Shown: positions 1 to 8,819, counted from the stretch's first letter. The stretch: DNA of 30,445 bases from Chara braunii (GCA_003427395.1 BFEA01000264.1:1908395-1938839), one strand, 5' to 3'. Program-made: numbers and translations. Notes: generated by a model from the sequence alone, not told the origin.

Positions 1-29
<29 letters not shown>
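1..29. repeat. (GA)n microsatellite at window start
   Basis: Uninterrupted GA dinucleotides open the window and lead directly into the leader of duplication unit 1. The same GA-plus-leader junction recurs at about 14655-14686 and 23874-23961, so the tract marks the start of each unit. Confidence 0.95.
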
Positions 30-31
<2 letters not shown>

Positions 32-276
32 GGAAGGACATCCCGTCAATAAAGCGGGATGGACACTCGAGGCCATGTACTTGGAGTTTGTCATCTAAAT
101 CTGACAGCATTTGCTTCCAATATTGCGGCTAGATGCATGCATGAATGTGCTGATGTCACCAGGTTACGTTCATTTTGCACACTGGTCCGCGTTTCTGCAC
201 AGAAGTTGACAGAACAAATCAATTACTACTTAGTACTTGGAAAGGGAGAAAGAAACAGTGGCACACATGCACGTGC

Positions 277-375
277 GCGCACACACACACACACACTGTA
301 ACACACACATACACACACATACACCAAAACAAACAAACAAAAAAAAAAAAAACACAAGACACACACACTCATACG
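277..375. repeat. CA-rich microsatellite with A-tract
   Basis: Interrupted CA repeats with an internal run of about 15 A. Unit 2 has a much longer, cleaner CA tract at the matching place (14902-15023). Translated frames here are repeat artefacts. Confidence 0.9.
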
Positions 376-379
376 CATT

Positions 380-1195
380 CATAACTTATTTCCTTCTCCT
401 TATTCCGAAGTATTTTCGGTCTGCTCTTTGAGTCTTTGTACGTGAAAGGATGTGCGAAATAGTCAGTGCACGTCAGTTTGAATGCCCCTGGGAGGATCAT
501 GGCTTTGCTTGGCATGTCAGTGTCGCTGTGTTCGCTGTTTGATAACAGACCTTCTATGAAGTGACTTCCTGGCTCAAATGGTGGCTTAAACTTCAACACT
601 TTGACGAGTTCTGCTTGTGGTGTGAGTAGGTGACGTTCCTGCTTGGGTCATCGCTGTACGACTGCACTGCTTTGTTGGTGCTGCCTTGTCCATTTACCAC
701 CGGGATTAAATGACACCATTTATCAAAACATCAACACGTGCATGCTTGAATGCTTCCTGCCATTTGGCCATCTGGGAATAGTCCCATTTCCTACCCCTCT
801 CCCCTGAGCGACGATGCAACCGCTGTGGTTGTTCACAGAAGCAAAAGATCCGCAGCTCCAAACCCTAAACCAGTGAGAGCGTTTGTCCACTATCCACAGA
901 ACCCTCGTCCTCGTGTAGTGGTCACCGCTGTGGCGTCATTCTAATTTGTTTTGTCCATGGGCTTTCCTTCGTTCATTGCATCAGAGATGATGAGACTGTC
1001 CAGAAAGCTAGCTATGGCCCCACCCACCGCAACTACGTGTAGCTGCGTCGGACTGACCTCTGGTCCCATACAGTCGAGATGGGTTTGCTTTATGTTTGGG
1101 GGGAAGACCGTAGTCAAAGTCGAAGTCTGCTCTGGTGGGCCGGAGTTGTCACCCCGAGTACCCGAAGCCGTTCAACTGAGAGATGTTGAGCTACG
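380..1195. other. Duplicated leader without a supported gene
   Basis: This stretch is well conserved in unit 2 (about 15030-15880). Indels between the two copies are not multiples of three: for example, about 10 extra bases in unit 1 near 980, and a longer stretch in unit 2 near 15560-15610. Open frames here are therefore not preserved between the copies and I do not call a gene. No promoter or RNA element was recognised. Confidence 0.6.
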
Positions 1196-1202
1196 CCAAG
1201 TT

Positions 1203-1310
1203 AAAGTCAAAGTCAAAGTCAAAGTCAAAGTCAAAGTCTGCTTAGCATACTCGTTGTATCAAGTCGAAGTCAAAGTCAAAGTCAAAGTCTGCTTAGCATA
1301 CTCGTTGTGA
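1203..1310. repeat. AAAGTC hexamer minisatellite
   Basis: Two blocks of the AAAGTC unit are each followed by the same segment of about 20 bases (CTTAGCATACTCGTTGT). It is a nested repeat in which a hexamer array plus its tail was duplicated. Unit 2 has a shorter, imperfect array at about 15885-15930. Confidence 0.9.
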
Positions 1311-1882
1311 TACATACAACCAACGTCGACGATGACAATCAAATTCTGTTGGTTGCCCTTCTTGTGTATGTGAAACAACCGGACGGAACCTCGAGGTACG
1401 TATGCTTCGACTTTCTAATCCTTCAGCAATGGTGGTGCCAGGGTGGCGCCATGGCTTGCCTGTTTGTATACATTCATAGTGAGGGTGAGTTCTTGTGGGG
1501 GGCATGATGCTAGCAGGCGGAATGCACACCGGGGGGGAAAGTTCATGTACGTAGATTCGACTTCCTTGTCGTGCCCATCAAAGTGATGAAGGGTCACTAC
1601 TCAATTGAGGTCTGCAAGGAAAGAGAAAGAGAATCGGATGGGACGGCTACAGTTACAAACCGGTGTAGCTCAACTGGTATGGCTTCATGAACTGTTGAAG
1701 TACAGATCCAAGTTCCCATCCAGATGCAATCACGTAAACACAATTAAGTAGTTCTGAATGACCTCGGGCATCTGGGGAAAAAAAGGAAAAAAATTCAAGA
1801 AAAAGATACTGAGGAAAATGAGCGGGGACCATGTTGCGTTTGCTCTGCGGCAACTGCAAGTTCCATCCATTTTGTTGGCAAA

Positions 1883-2006
1883 GGGCGTCGCTCCACTACT
1901 CTCAAAATGTGCAAAACGAGAGTGAATCTTCTCCTAGAACATGGAAATATACACCGGCATGAGAGTTTTGTCTTGAGTGCATTTCGAGAGTAGTGGAGTG
2001 AGGCCC
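1883..2006. mobile_element. Foldback element, GGGCCTCG family (unit 1 copy)
   Basis: A 124-bp inverted repeat. The left end reads GGGCGTCGCTCCACTACTCT and the right end is its near complement. A second inner pair around AAAACGAGAG / GAGAGTTTT extends the arms. The unit 2 copy at 16494-16617 has cleaner arms. The termini resemble those of the larger element at 17951-18359. It has no coding capacity, so a non-autonomous MITE is the simplest reading. Confidence 0.7.
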
Positions 2007-2071
2007 AAGGTCTATGGGCCTAGTGGCAACACTCGCCAAATGCGCAAACGACAAAAAATGAAAATCATCTT

Positions 2072-2434
2072 GTTTTTTTTTTTTTTTGTTTTTGCCGCGT
2101 GGGAAAATAGCGGGCCTCAGGTGGGCCTCCGACCTCTTCGGATGGCCGAAACGAAACGACCGTCGCCGATCAGATTTATCAATGGCAGCCGTCGCCGGGC
2201 CCGGCCTCCTAATTTTCAGGAGTTCGGGAAAACTGCCTGCCAGTTTTCCCTAATTTCCCAACACTGGGCGAGGTACTAGTGCTTTAACAAGATCGGCGGA
2301 CCGTTCCGGAATCGCTCAGAGACATTGTTCGCATTCATCGAAAAAAATCCGATAGCAGAAAATCCACGTACAGCCTGCGACACTCAGGTCTGTGGACCAT
2401 AACCCTACGAAAGGAGATTTTGGGCCGTAGCGTT
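2072..2434 (-). mobile_element. Poly(A)-tailed retroposed insertion (5'-truncated LINE/SINE or retrocopy)
   Basis: The element starts on the + strand with a run of T (a poly(A) tail if read on the minus strand). It is bounded by near-identical copies of about 15 bases (AAAATCATCTTGTTT at 2061-2075 and AAGATCATTTTGTTT at 2435-2449). Unit 2 has a single uninterrupted copy of this target at about 16672-16686, with nothing between it and the next shared sequence. Tail plus long target duplication is the signature of target-primed reverse transcription. I see no tRNA-like A/B boxes or recognisable ORF, so the source family is unknown. Confidence 0.7.
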
Positions 2435-2463
2435 AAGATCATTTTGTTTTTGTGCCTCGTGGG

Positions 2464-2624
2464 TCACAAAAAAGAGGTATAATTGCAGTATGGGCCAAGA
2501 TACATTTACCAATTGCAGTTGGGGCAATGCATACAACCCAGCTTGCTGGCCAGGGATGGTGCCCGAAGTGCAATTGCAAACCGTATCTTTCCCCATGATA
2601 GTGTAATTATAACTTGTTTCGTGA
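2464..2624. mobile_element. Foldback/hairpin element, decayed copy
   Basis: Inverted arms at about 2464-2525 and 2561-2624 flank a 35-base spacer. Both arms carry several mismatches. The counterpart in unit 2 (16701-16859) is almost perfect, which identifies this as the decayed version of the same hairpin. Confidence 0.7.
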
Positions 2625-2725
2625 CTACTGCGTAGTTATCCCTGAGTCCTGACATGAATTATTATGGGAATATGGATTCTTGCTTTGCGCATATGCTCAG
2701 TGGTCAGCTAGGCCCTATTTCTGAA

Positions 2726-3001
2726 GGGAAAAGTTATAAAACCTCCCCTCCATGCAACCTTTGCATTCATTTCCCCGCCAAACGGGGCAAAAAGTGCCAC
2801 AGGCCCCAAAATGACTTTTCCTGTCATTTTTGCACCCTGGCTGGGCCGGTAACGCCCGCTGTGTAAAAATGGCGAGAAAGTGTTTTACAGGGTGCAAAAA
2901 TGATGCCAAAAGTCGTTTTGCGGGCCGCGGCACTTTTTGTCCCGTTGGGGGGGGAAATGAATACAAAGGTTTCGTGGCGGGGAGGTTTTATAACTTTTCC
3001 C
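2726..3001. mobile_element. Mutator-like MITE with 9-bp target duplication
   Basis: A 276-bp element with inverted arms of about 114 bp (2726-2839 and 2888-3001), roughly 80% matching by eye. The termini are GGGAAAAGTTATAAAACCTC. It is flanked by perfect 9-bp direct repeats ATTTCTGAA (2717-2725 and 3002-3010). Unit 2 is uninserted at this place (near 16945), with one diverged copy of the target. Long inverted arms with a 9-bp duplication are typical of Mutator-like elements. There is no transposase, so it is non-autonomous. Confidence 0.85.
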
Positions 3002-3336
3002 ATTTCTGAATTAGGATAGCCACAAGTTATGTGGCCGGAGCACAGGAATACAAAGAGCACCAATTAGGTTCTGAGATGTCAAAGGGCGATCACAGGAATA
3101 CGTGCCAGATCGTTAAAACTGAGTTTTTTCTTTCCCTTCGACAAAATTGTTCTATGTCCAAAGTCGAATATTTTGGCTGTGCAGTTTGTGACTTTCTTTT
3201 CGACTCTGCGGACCAGGCATCGTAGGGTTGTTAGGAGACAACATCCACCTATGCTAACGCACGCACACACTCGCAAATTCGGGATGGCAGGTCAAACGCA
3301 ATTTCCTCACTCCATTAAACAGTCTACTTCTAATTA

Positions 3337-3930
3337 GAGAAAACTAGGGCGCGGTCTGAGTATCTAAATGCATTTCAAACTGCAGTTTTTCATTCCGTGG
3401 GAGTTTACTACGCAGTCTAAGCTCCGCTTTGCAGAAAAGTGGCACCGCCGAGTTTGGAACTGCAGTTAGACTCACGCAGGTGGCTGTTTTTTTTTTTTTT
3501 TTTTTTCCCTCAGTCGTGCGCCATGCGGTTGCTGAAAAAAGAAAAAAAGGAAAAAAAAAAAAGCCCCATGGTCGGGTCACTCAGCCACACCCCAGATTGG
3601 CCACAGCCGAGATGTCTCGGCCGCACCCCAGATTGGGCGCGGCCGAGATGTCTTGGCCACACCCCAGATTGGCCACGGCCGAGATGTCTAGCAGGAACAA
3701 AAAAACAAAAATGAAAACGCGGCGTGATGACCATAAAAAAAAAAAAAAAAAAAAAAAGAGTGGCCAGCTGCCCGACGGAACTGAAGTTCCTTCCAATCTC
3801 CCTGGTGCTACTTTTCTGCAAAGAGGAGTTTCTATAGACTGCATAGTAAACTTCTGACGAGACTGGAATTAAAAAACACAGTTTGAAATGCATTTAGAAA
3901 CTGCTTTCGTGACTGCCCCCTAGTTACCCC
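3337..3930. mobile_element. Mutator-like MITE with internal tandem repeats (unit 1 copy)
   Basis: The inverted arms of about 150 bp begin GAGAAAACTAGGGCGCGGTC on the left and end in CTAGTTACCCC on the right. The interior contains poly-T/poly-A tracts and three 36-bp repeats. The left target TTCTAATTA precedes 3337. The matching right target is missing here but present in unit 2, so the right flank of this copy was deleted after duplication. Confidence 0.8.
3585..3692. repeat. 36-bp tandem repeat, three units, inside the MITE
   Basis: Three consecutive 36-bp units start at 3585, 3621 and 3657. Each begins CC(A/G)CACCCCAGATTGG and ends near GCCGAGATGTCT. Unit 2 carries four (17550-17688), one of them shortened. 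Frames across it give repetitive His-Pro-Asp-Trp peptides with no sign of real coding. Confidence 0.95.
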
Positions 3931-4070
3931 GTCTTCAATGGAGCCTCCAGATGCTCAAAGCTCGGCCATTCGCTGGCATAAAGATGCCTATCAGAGCTCC
4001 ATGCCACCTCAATGAAGACTTGCATCTTCATGTGATACAGACTCTGTAGACAACGAGTACCCCTCCTAGC

Positions 4071-4172
4071 TTCTTCACCCGAATCCGAATAGAACGCCTG
4101 GTAATTAGCGCTGTATCTGGACTGGAAGTTGCCCCAAATACAGCTATAATGACAGGTGCGTTCTATTCGGGG
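4071..4172. mobile_element. Foldback element, CTTCACCCGAATA family (unit 1 copy)
   Basis: Inverted arms around CTTCACCCGAATCCGAATAG (left) and the complementary CTATTCGGG (right), with an inner complement ATTA-GCGCTGTAT / ATACAGCTATAAT. The right arm is interrupted by the small hairpin at 4177-4261. The intact copy is at 18506-18607. Confidence 0.7.
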
Positions 4173-4176
4173 GCAA

Positions 4177-4261
4177 GGTCCCACTTGCGCAAATTAGGAT
4201 ATTTCGGCCGTTGATCTTTGCAATCTACGGTCAGTATCTCTTAATCCGTGCAAGTTGGACC
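4177..4261. mobile_element. 85-bp palindromic insertion nested in the foldback
   Basis: Starts GGTCCCACTTGCGCAAATTA and ends in the imperfect complement finishing GCAAGTTGGACC, giving arms of about 39 bp around a short loop. Unit 2 lacks it: there the arm of the host foldback is continuous. It is a small MITE-like hairpin of unknown family, and its target duplication is unclear. Confidence 0.6.
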
Positions 4262-4325
4262 TAGCCCCGGGCGAAGACTGCCGTAGGATCCTACGGCTCC
4301 AGAGGACCCGCTATGTCATTTTTTG

Positions 4326-4493
4326 AACCCTGGCTGGGCAGCTAACGGCCGCTGGCAAAAATGGCGGGAAAGTGTTTTGCGGGGTGCAAAAATGGCGCCA
4401 AAACTCATTTTTGGGCCTGCATCACATTTCGCCCCGTTTGGTGTGAAATGATTACAAAGGTTTCGCCGGGGGGAGGTCTTATAACATTTCCCC
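4326..4493. mobile_element. Truncated one-armed copy of the 2726-3001 MITE family
   Basis: Matches the interior and right arm of the 276-bp Mutator-like element (ACCCTGGCTGGGC, AAAATGGCG, GGTGCAAAAATG, TACAAAGGTTTCG, ending TAACATTTCCC) but lacks the left arm. A related truncated copy lies at 18668-18788 in unit 2, so the truncation predates the duplication. Confidence 0.75.
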
Positions 4494-4498
4494 CATAT

Positions 4499-4536
4499 CT
4501 GTCTCTTATACACATCTAGATGTGTATAAGAGACAG
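4499..4536. other. Nextera mate-pair junction adapter (assembly artefact)
   Basis: A perfect 38-bp palindrome made of the 19-bp Tn5 mosaic end (CTGTCTCTTATACACATCT) followed by its complement. It is the junction adapter of Nextera mate-pair libraries, not genomic sequence. On the minus strand one frame reads through it as VSYTHLDVYKRQ, a peptide diagnostic of this contaminant. Sequence on the two sides may not be adjacent in the genome. Confidence 0.97.
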
Positions 4537-4780
4537 CACACACACACACACGAACACAGACACACACAATACACACACTTAAGCAAATAAACAACAGAAG
4601 AAAAAATAAAAGAAAGGAACCAAAGGAAAAGATCGCTTCCACTCCCCCTTTCCCCTCCTCCACGAATGACTCGGAGGGACATTGACCCGCCGTCCCCCCT
4701 TCGATCTCTCTTCCACCTCCAATGTTTTCAACAACGTCAAGTTTGCTGCCTTTCTGCTTAAAAAAGAAACGACCTGCTAT
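4537..4780. other. CA-rich and pyrimidine-rich stretch after the adapter
   Basis: Interrupted CA repeats (4537-4580) are followed by A-rich and C/T-rich sequence. No gene or RNA element is visible. It has no counterpart at the equivalent place in unit 2. Confidence 0.6.
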
Positions 4781-5134
4781 TCACCAGAACGCATCCCTGC
4801 CAATCCTTCCTCTTAGCCTCGTGTCACAATTGATGATGCGGTCCTTAGATCTAGTCCCTAGGCAGTGAATCTCCCCTATACCGTTTCCTCTAAATTCTGT
4901 TCTGAGTACTACCCCACACAAGGTTGTGAAAGGAGAAGGTGAAGTCATAATTTCCGCCAGCATGTGGTCGTCGATGGTGACCACCGGTTGCAGCCCACTT
5001 CTCTGTGCTTCCAAACTCATTGGTTCGAGAACTCTTAGTGCATGTGGACCTCCCCTTGGCCATGGGAGGAAGATATCTGGATCAAGCTCTGCTCTGACAA
5101 TCTCCGGGATCTGCCTACCGGTTTCTCCTTCCAT
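4781..5134 (-). CDS. Unrecognised 117-residue frame, possible terminal exon
   Basis: An ATG-initiated open frame ending in TGG-TAG-type termination at 4781. The sequence is of mixed composition with acidic and hydrophobic stretches (for example ELDPDIFLPWPRGG), no transmembrane segment and no motif I can name. The frame stays open upstream to a TGA just before a CAG/AG boundary at 5166 that looks like a splice acceptor, so this may be the last exon of a minus-strand gene rather than a complete protein. It is the last of several minus-strand frames in the block 4780-9020. There is no homologue in unit 2. Function unknown. Confidence 0.35.
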   Translation of the reverse strand: MEGETGRQIPEIVRAELDPDIFLPWPRGGPHALRVLEPMSLEAQRSGLQPVVTIDDHMLAEIMTSPSPFTTLCGVVLRTEFRGNGIGEIHCLGTRSKDRIINCDTRLRGRIGRDAFW

Positions 5135-5253
5135 GGCCGGTTTTTGGATCTCCTGAGGAGATTTCTCTGCGGGTCACAGGTCAGTGGGTAAGGCTTCTTT
5201 CTTCGCCAGGAGAGAATTCAACCTGCATCATATATGGTTAGCTTAGCTAAATA

Positions 5254-5715
5254 TTAGGCCGCATTAAACCACTGCCCTATATCTAGTAAGATTAATACGC
5301 ATCCTAGTGCAAGCATAAGGAGCAGGGTGAAGTTCAGAGCCCTGCTGAGTCGTCGGATTTCCACCCCGAGTGCGTTCATTTCTCTACACATCCTCTGCTT
5401 CCGCCTGAGGCTTTTGTCGATGTCATTCAGCATAGCTGCCTTGTGCTGCTGCCAACGCCTCCTGCTCTCATTGATCATTAATCTATGGTTGTCCCTGAGC
5501 CTCCGCATCGCCCGGCTAATCCATATACATGGATTATCACAGGGTTGCACAATGCCCACTTCCTCACTACCCGATTGGTTGAGCACCGAGACGATACTGT
5601 GGTTGCTACTTTCAACAAGTACATCACATAGGTTCTCAAATTTCATTTCTAAGGTATGTAGGAGATGATCAAAACTATCTATTTCCAAGTTGGCAGCGTA
5701 CCAGGCGCCTGTAAT
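5254..5715 (-). CDS. Unrecognised exon encoding a C-terminally anchored membrane protein
   Basis: An open frame of about 153 codons. There is no ATG at its left boundary. Instead a pyrimidine-rich stretch and GCAG at 5716-5720 look like a splice acceptor, so I start it at 5715. The protein is charged and helical in its middle (many Arg, Glu and Gln, around NESRRRWQQHKAAMLNDID), possibly coiled coil. It ends with one clear hydrophobic segment (LNFTLLLMLALGCVLILLDI) followed by a short tail, the layout of a tail-anchored protein. I cannot assign a family. The stop is TAA at 5254-5256. It lies between the 117-residue frame and the Ser/Asn-rich frame on the same strand. Confidence 0.4.
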   Translation of the reverse strand: MTGAWYAANLEIDSFDHLLHTLEMKFENLCDVLVESSNHSIVSVLNQSGSEEVGIVQPCDNPCIWISRAMRRLRDNHRLMINESRRRWQQHKAAMLNDIDKSLRRKQRMCREMNALGVEIRRLSRALNFTLLLMLALGCVLILLDIGQWFNAA

Positions 5716-5802
5716 CTGCGTAAGTAAAGTGAGGAGGGTGGTGAGAGGCAGGATGAAATCAACACACCGTTATGTAACAAGAGTTGTTAGGATTTCGAAG
5801 GG

Positions 5803-6198
5803 TTATTGCCCCGCTTTCCTCTTTCTGTTCGCATTGCTTGCTGAAGAACCTCCGTTTGTAGGGTTGTCATTCATGACTGCTGATTGCTGGCTGCTAGTGG
5901 CGTGTGAGGAAGCGCTTCCCGGAGGGTTCGCTGCAATCCTGAAAGAGTTCAGGAAGGTCTGCTGTCTGGGGGAGACGTTGCAGAGCCTCTTATTCTTGCC
6001 GCCTGCTGGCGACCTGTTCTTTTTCTTCCTCAGGTTCGGCAGTTCCAGGGCAGGTAGCCCGGGAGTAATACGAGTGGGGAGGATTAGGTTGGCTAGGATC
6101 CTGGGGCAGGGGTGTGCTTTGAACGTGCTACCCAACAAAGGATCCGAAATCATCAGATTCGGATTGCGTTCCTGATTTCGAAGGATCGTTAGCATCAT
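5803..6198 (-). CDS. Unrecognised 131-residue Ser/Asn/Pro-rich frame with basic tail
   Basis: An ATG-initiated frame whose start overlaps the stop of the next upstream frame as ATGA (6195-6198). The product is low in hydrophobics. A basic patch (RKKKNRSPAGGKNKR) sits in the middle and NRKRKAGQ at the C-terminus; both could be nuclear-localisation-like. Another minus-strand frame over the same DNA (acidic, beginning MDAINDANDP) is also protein-like but has two internal stops, so which frame was once coding is unsettled. No family recognised. Confidence 0.3.
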   Translation of the reverse strand: MMLTILRNQERNPNLMISDPLLGSTFKAHPCPRILANLILPTRITPGLPALELPNLRKKKNRSPAGGKNKRLCNVSPRQQTFLNSFRIAANPPGSASSHATSSQQSAVMNDNPTNGGSSASNANRKRKAGQ

Positions 6199-7178
6199 TT
6201 ATCGCATCCATATAAAAGTGACAGAGGCTTTAGCGAGATCCCTCCATTATGATGCAACAGAAAGGCAATCCTGACTCTATTCAAGCCTCCTTCTGTTTTA
6301 ACAATCTCCGGTTTAGCTAGAAGGTACCACACCGCTTGATCGAACCATATTGGACCGTCGTTGCAGGTGCGACTGTTTCTGTAACCACACCTGCATTTCA
6401 AATATGGTCGGTTGACGTTCCAGATTTTGCGGGGGTTCCTCATATCCAGGCTAATGGAGGACACGATCATCTTCTGCATAACAACGGGGTTAGCATACAC
6501 GCATTTGGTGGGGTCAAGGACACTTATCGTGGGGAAGGGCAGTTTACCACCAAAATGCGGGGGAGTGCCGACATAGTCCAGGATCCCTGCCAGGGCTTTT
6601 CTCCTACATTCATTGACCTTGCTTTTAGAGAGGTCGGCCAGAAACTTCCATCCTTTGATCGTAATAGGAGCGAGGTAGTTAAAACCACCCTGCGTCCATA
6701 CTCTGTCCTGTTGTCGCCCGACCTTCATCTCGACCCAGCGGGCTGAGGCAATGGGTATGAACCCATTTTTTCTGTTGCCGTGGTCTGTGACACCTTCACC
6801 GTCCGATGGTGGAGGGGGTGGGGGTTGGTTGTTCAGCAGCATCCTAATCTCAAGTCCCTCCTCCTCTCTTAGGATTCCCATCAGAGTAGGATCATATCCA
6901 TCCTCGTCAATCCTCACATCTGCTACTTCGACATCCTTCCCGATTTCCCAGATCATGTTCATGGTCTCCTCGAGCTTCGTTCCCCTATCGATAACACCCT
7001 AATTTTCTTTAATGAAGTTCACCTTTTTTTCCTCCGCTTTGGCCACGTGCCTGGTCAGAACTATGTCCCTTTGATGTCTCTCGTGCTCATATGTCCAAGC
7101 CAGGTCCGCCCAGTCCTTGAATAACAGTGTTTCCGTGACACTTGGGAATTGGCCAGATGTGACCTTTTCTCCTACCAT
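6195..7178 (-). pseudogene. Unrecognised frame of about 330 codons broken by one amber codon
   Basis: Two frames that look separate (7178-6999 and 6962-6195) are in the same phase, parted only by TAG at 6999-7001. Charged, helix-like sequence runs on both sides of the stop (VAKAEEKKVNFIKEN, then GTKLEETMNMIWEIGK). The downstream part has a run of six Pro, a region rich in aromatic residues and a Cys cluster (KCRCGYRNSRTC) that might bind metal. First ATG in frame is at 7178, but the frame is open a little further upstream, so a 5' exon is possible. No family recognised. It may be a host or mobile gene inactivated by a nonsense mutation, or read through. Confidence 0.45.
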
Positions 7179-7297
7179 AGTGGTAAGAGAAGGGTGAATC
7201 ACATTGATAAGTGATTGTATTGGTTTGGAGTAGTTTCAAATCCACGAGGAATGTGTTTCTGTCGATGGTTTCTGCCCACCAACCACCTATGGGGCCT

Positions 7298-7900
7298 TTA
7301 TTGTGCTCGGGTTCCTACAAGGCGCAACCCCGGTTTAAAAAAACGAGAGTAGGAGAGAAAGAAAGAGGAAAGGGGGAAAGGGGGGGATAGCCAAATGAGA
7401 ATTATCAATCCAATAATAACAATCAGAGGAATACAGTCATCCAAAAAAGCAGCAGAAATGCAGAAACGCGATTTCCAACATGAGTACGTCATTATCCCAA
7501 TATTTTTTCACGGGCTAGTATTCAGGATAACCAGTGGTCTTACTTCAGCATTAGACCGTGGGATTGAACTGACTCCAAGGTGTAGCTATGGGAGTCGACC
7601 CAAAAACAGTTTCGGGAGGGAGTGGTTACCCTCCGTGTATGTATTGATCTTCAATCTCATAGCGCTTCCGCCATGTACTCCACTATAACAGTGGTCCACC
7701 GGGTTCAGACATATCTCATCACATACTGTTACATAGCCACTAATCCGAGCTGCCCGTTTTTCGTAGGGAATGACTAGGATGAGAGTAATTCCATCGTTTA
7801 AACTCAATATATGCCAATAGTAGCCGAAAGAAGGAAGGAAAAAAAGAAAGAAAAAGAGAAAACAAAAGAAGAAAGAAGGAGAAAAAGGGAAAGAAAACAA
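7298..7900 (-). other. Fragmentary minus-strand frames, one hydrophobic segment
   Basis: Two weak minus-strand frames, 7298-7492 and 7586-7900. The first carries a hydrophobic segment (CIPLIVIIGLIILIWL). The second starts inside a purine-rich tract but then has balanced composition (FGYYWHILSLNDGITLILV and onwards). Neither has a convincing start, and I call no gene. They fit decayed or spliced coding material in the same orientation as the neighbouring frames. Confidence 0.25.
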
Positions 7901-7975
7901 AGAAAATAAAAAAAATAAAAAATAAAAAATAAAAAATAAAATAAAAAATAAAAAATAAAAAAAACTTAAAAAAAG
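7840..7975. repeat. Purine-rich and AAAAAT low-complexity tract
   Basis: GAAA-rich sequence grades into repeated AATAAAAA units. It is a low-complexity spacer in the minus-strand ORF block. Confidence 0.85.
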
Positions 7976-8059
7976 GGATTAGAGAAAAAAGGAATTAGGC
8001 AATAAACCAAGGAGAGAGTGTCCCAGGCTTTTAATACTGGGAAGCGATCCCTTCATGCT

Positions 8060-8293
8060 TTATTTGCCTTCCGATTGCCTTGCGGGTATTGAGTGGTAGT
8101 CATACATGGATAGATAATCCATGGAGATTACCGCCCAAAGTGCCCGGACACATTTTGCCCGTTCCCAATAGATAAGGTGCGGCCGAAAATCCTCTAAACC
8201 GGGCCAGTCGAGGCAGATGAGTGGGAAAGGAGGGAAGAAGCGGGGAAAGTGAGGGGCGTAAATATAACAAGGGCAGCTCAAAAGCAAAACCAA
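8060..8293 (-). other. Unrecognised minus-strand frame, no ATG
   Basis: An open frame with protein-like composition in its second half (LICLDWPGLEDFRPHLIYWE and onwards) but no ATG. It is open upstream in a frame that overlaps the micro-ORF at 8278-8370. It may be an exon or a relic. Function unknown. Confidence 0.25.
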
Positions 8294-8370
8294 ACTAATA
8301 GCACAACAATACAGAACACATTGATCGCCAGTATCAAAAACACTTTCACAGTCTTAGTAAAGGCAGCCAT
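8278..8370 (-). CDS. Possible 30-residue single-span membrane micropeptide
   Basis: ATG at 8370, stop TGA at 8278-8280. After a short start with two Lys (MAAFTKTVKV) the rest is a continuous hydrophobic helix of about 20 residues (FLILAINVFCIVVLLVWFCF). It is too short for statistical support and may be chance. It is noted because other frames on the same strand in this block also have one hydrophobic segment. Confidence 0.25.
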   Translation of the reverse strand: MAAFTKTVKVFLILAINVFCIVVLLVWFCF

Positions 8371-8819
8371 AACATCGATCCCTTATGGCATGTGATCGTC
8401 GCGAAGTCACTATTACCACTCGAACGTTACCGAAGTGAATCACCACTCATCAACACGAGTAAAAGACATACCCCATCATCATCTCATGCTTCCCTCTATC
8501 GTATGCGCACCATCTACTGCCCATACATCTCCTCAAATCCTGATTTAACCACAAATCCAGTTCCCATATTACCCCGGTTTCGTTACCCGCCAGAACCCCG
8601 AATGTAGTGCAGCCATATCCTCCGCTTCAAGACCCATCCACACTCTATCCAGGTCAGTCTCATTACTTCATAGACAGATCTAGGTAAAGCTATTGGTGAA
8701 GCAGGTAGGCAGAATGTCTGGGAGGAAGACCGTTGGTAACTCAGCCGCCCTTCTTGGAAAAACGTACGCAGCAGGAGGGCGTGGCATCCCCTAAAAGCTT
8801 TTTCGCCGTCGCCACTTAC

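Noticed and set aside
951-1310. Plus-strand frame ending in a Lys-Val repeat, with a partial match in unit 2 (15504-15800)
   Set aside because: The tail is the AAAGTC hexamer array, and indels between the units are not multiples of three, so the frame is not maintained.
3429-3893. Frames on both strands with HTPDWP or GCGQSGVW repeats
   Set aside because: Produced by the 36-bp tandem repeat and homopolymers of the MITE. Similar peptides arise on both strands.
4316-4663. Minus-strand 115-codon frame with a hydrophobic Cys/Val segment
   Set aside because: It runs through CA repeats, the Nextera adapter and a truncated MITE; artefact.
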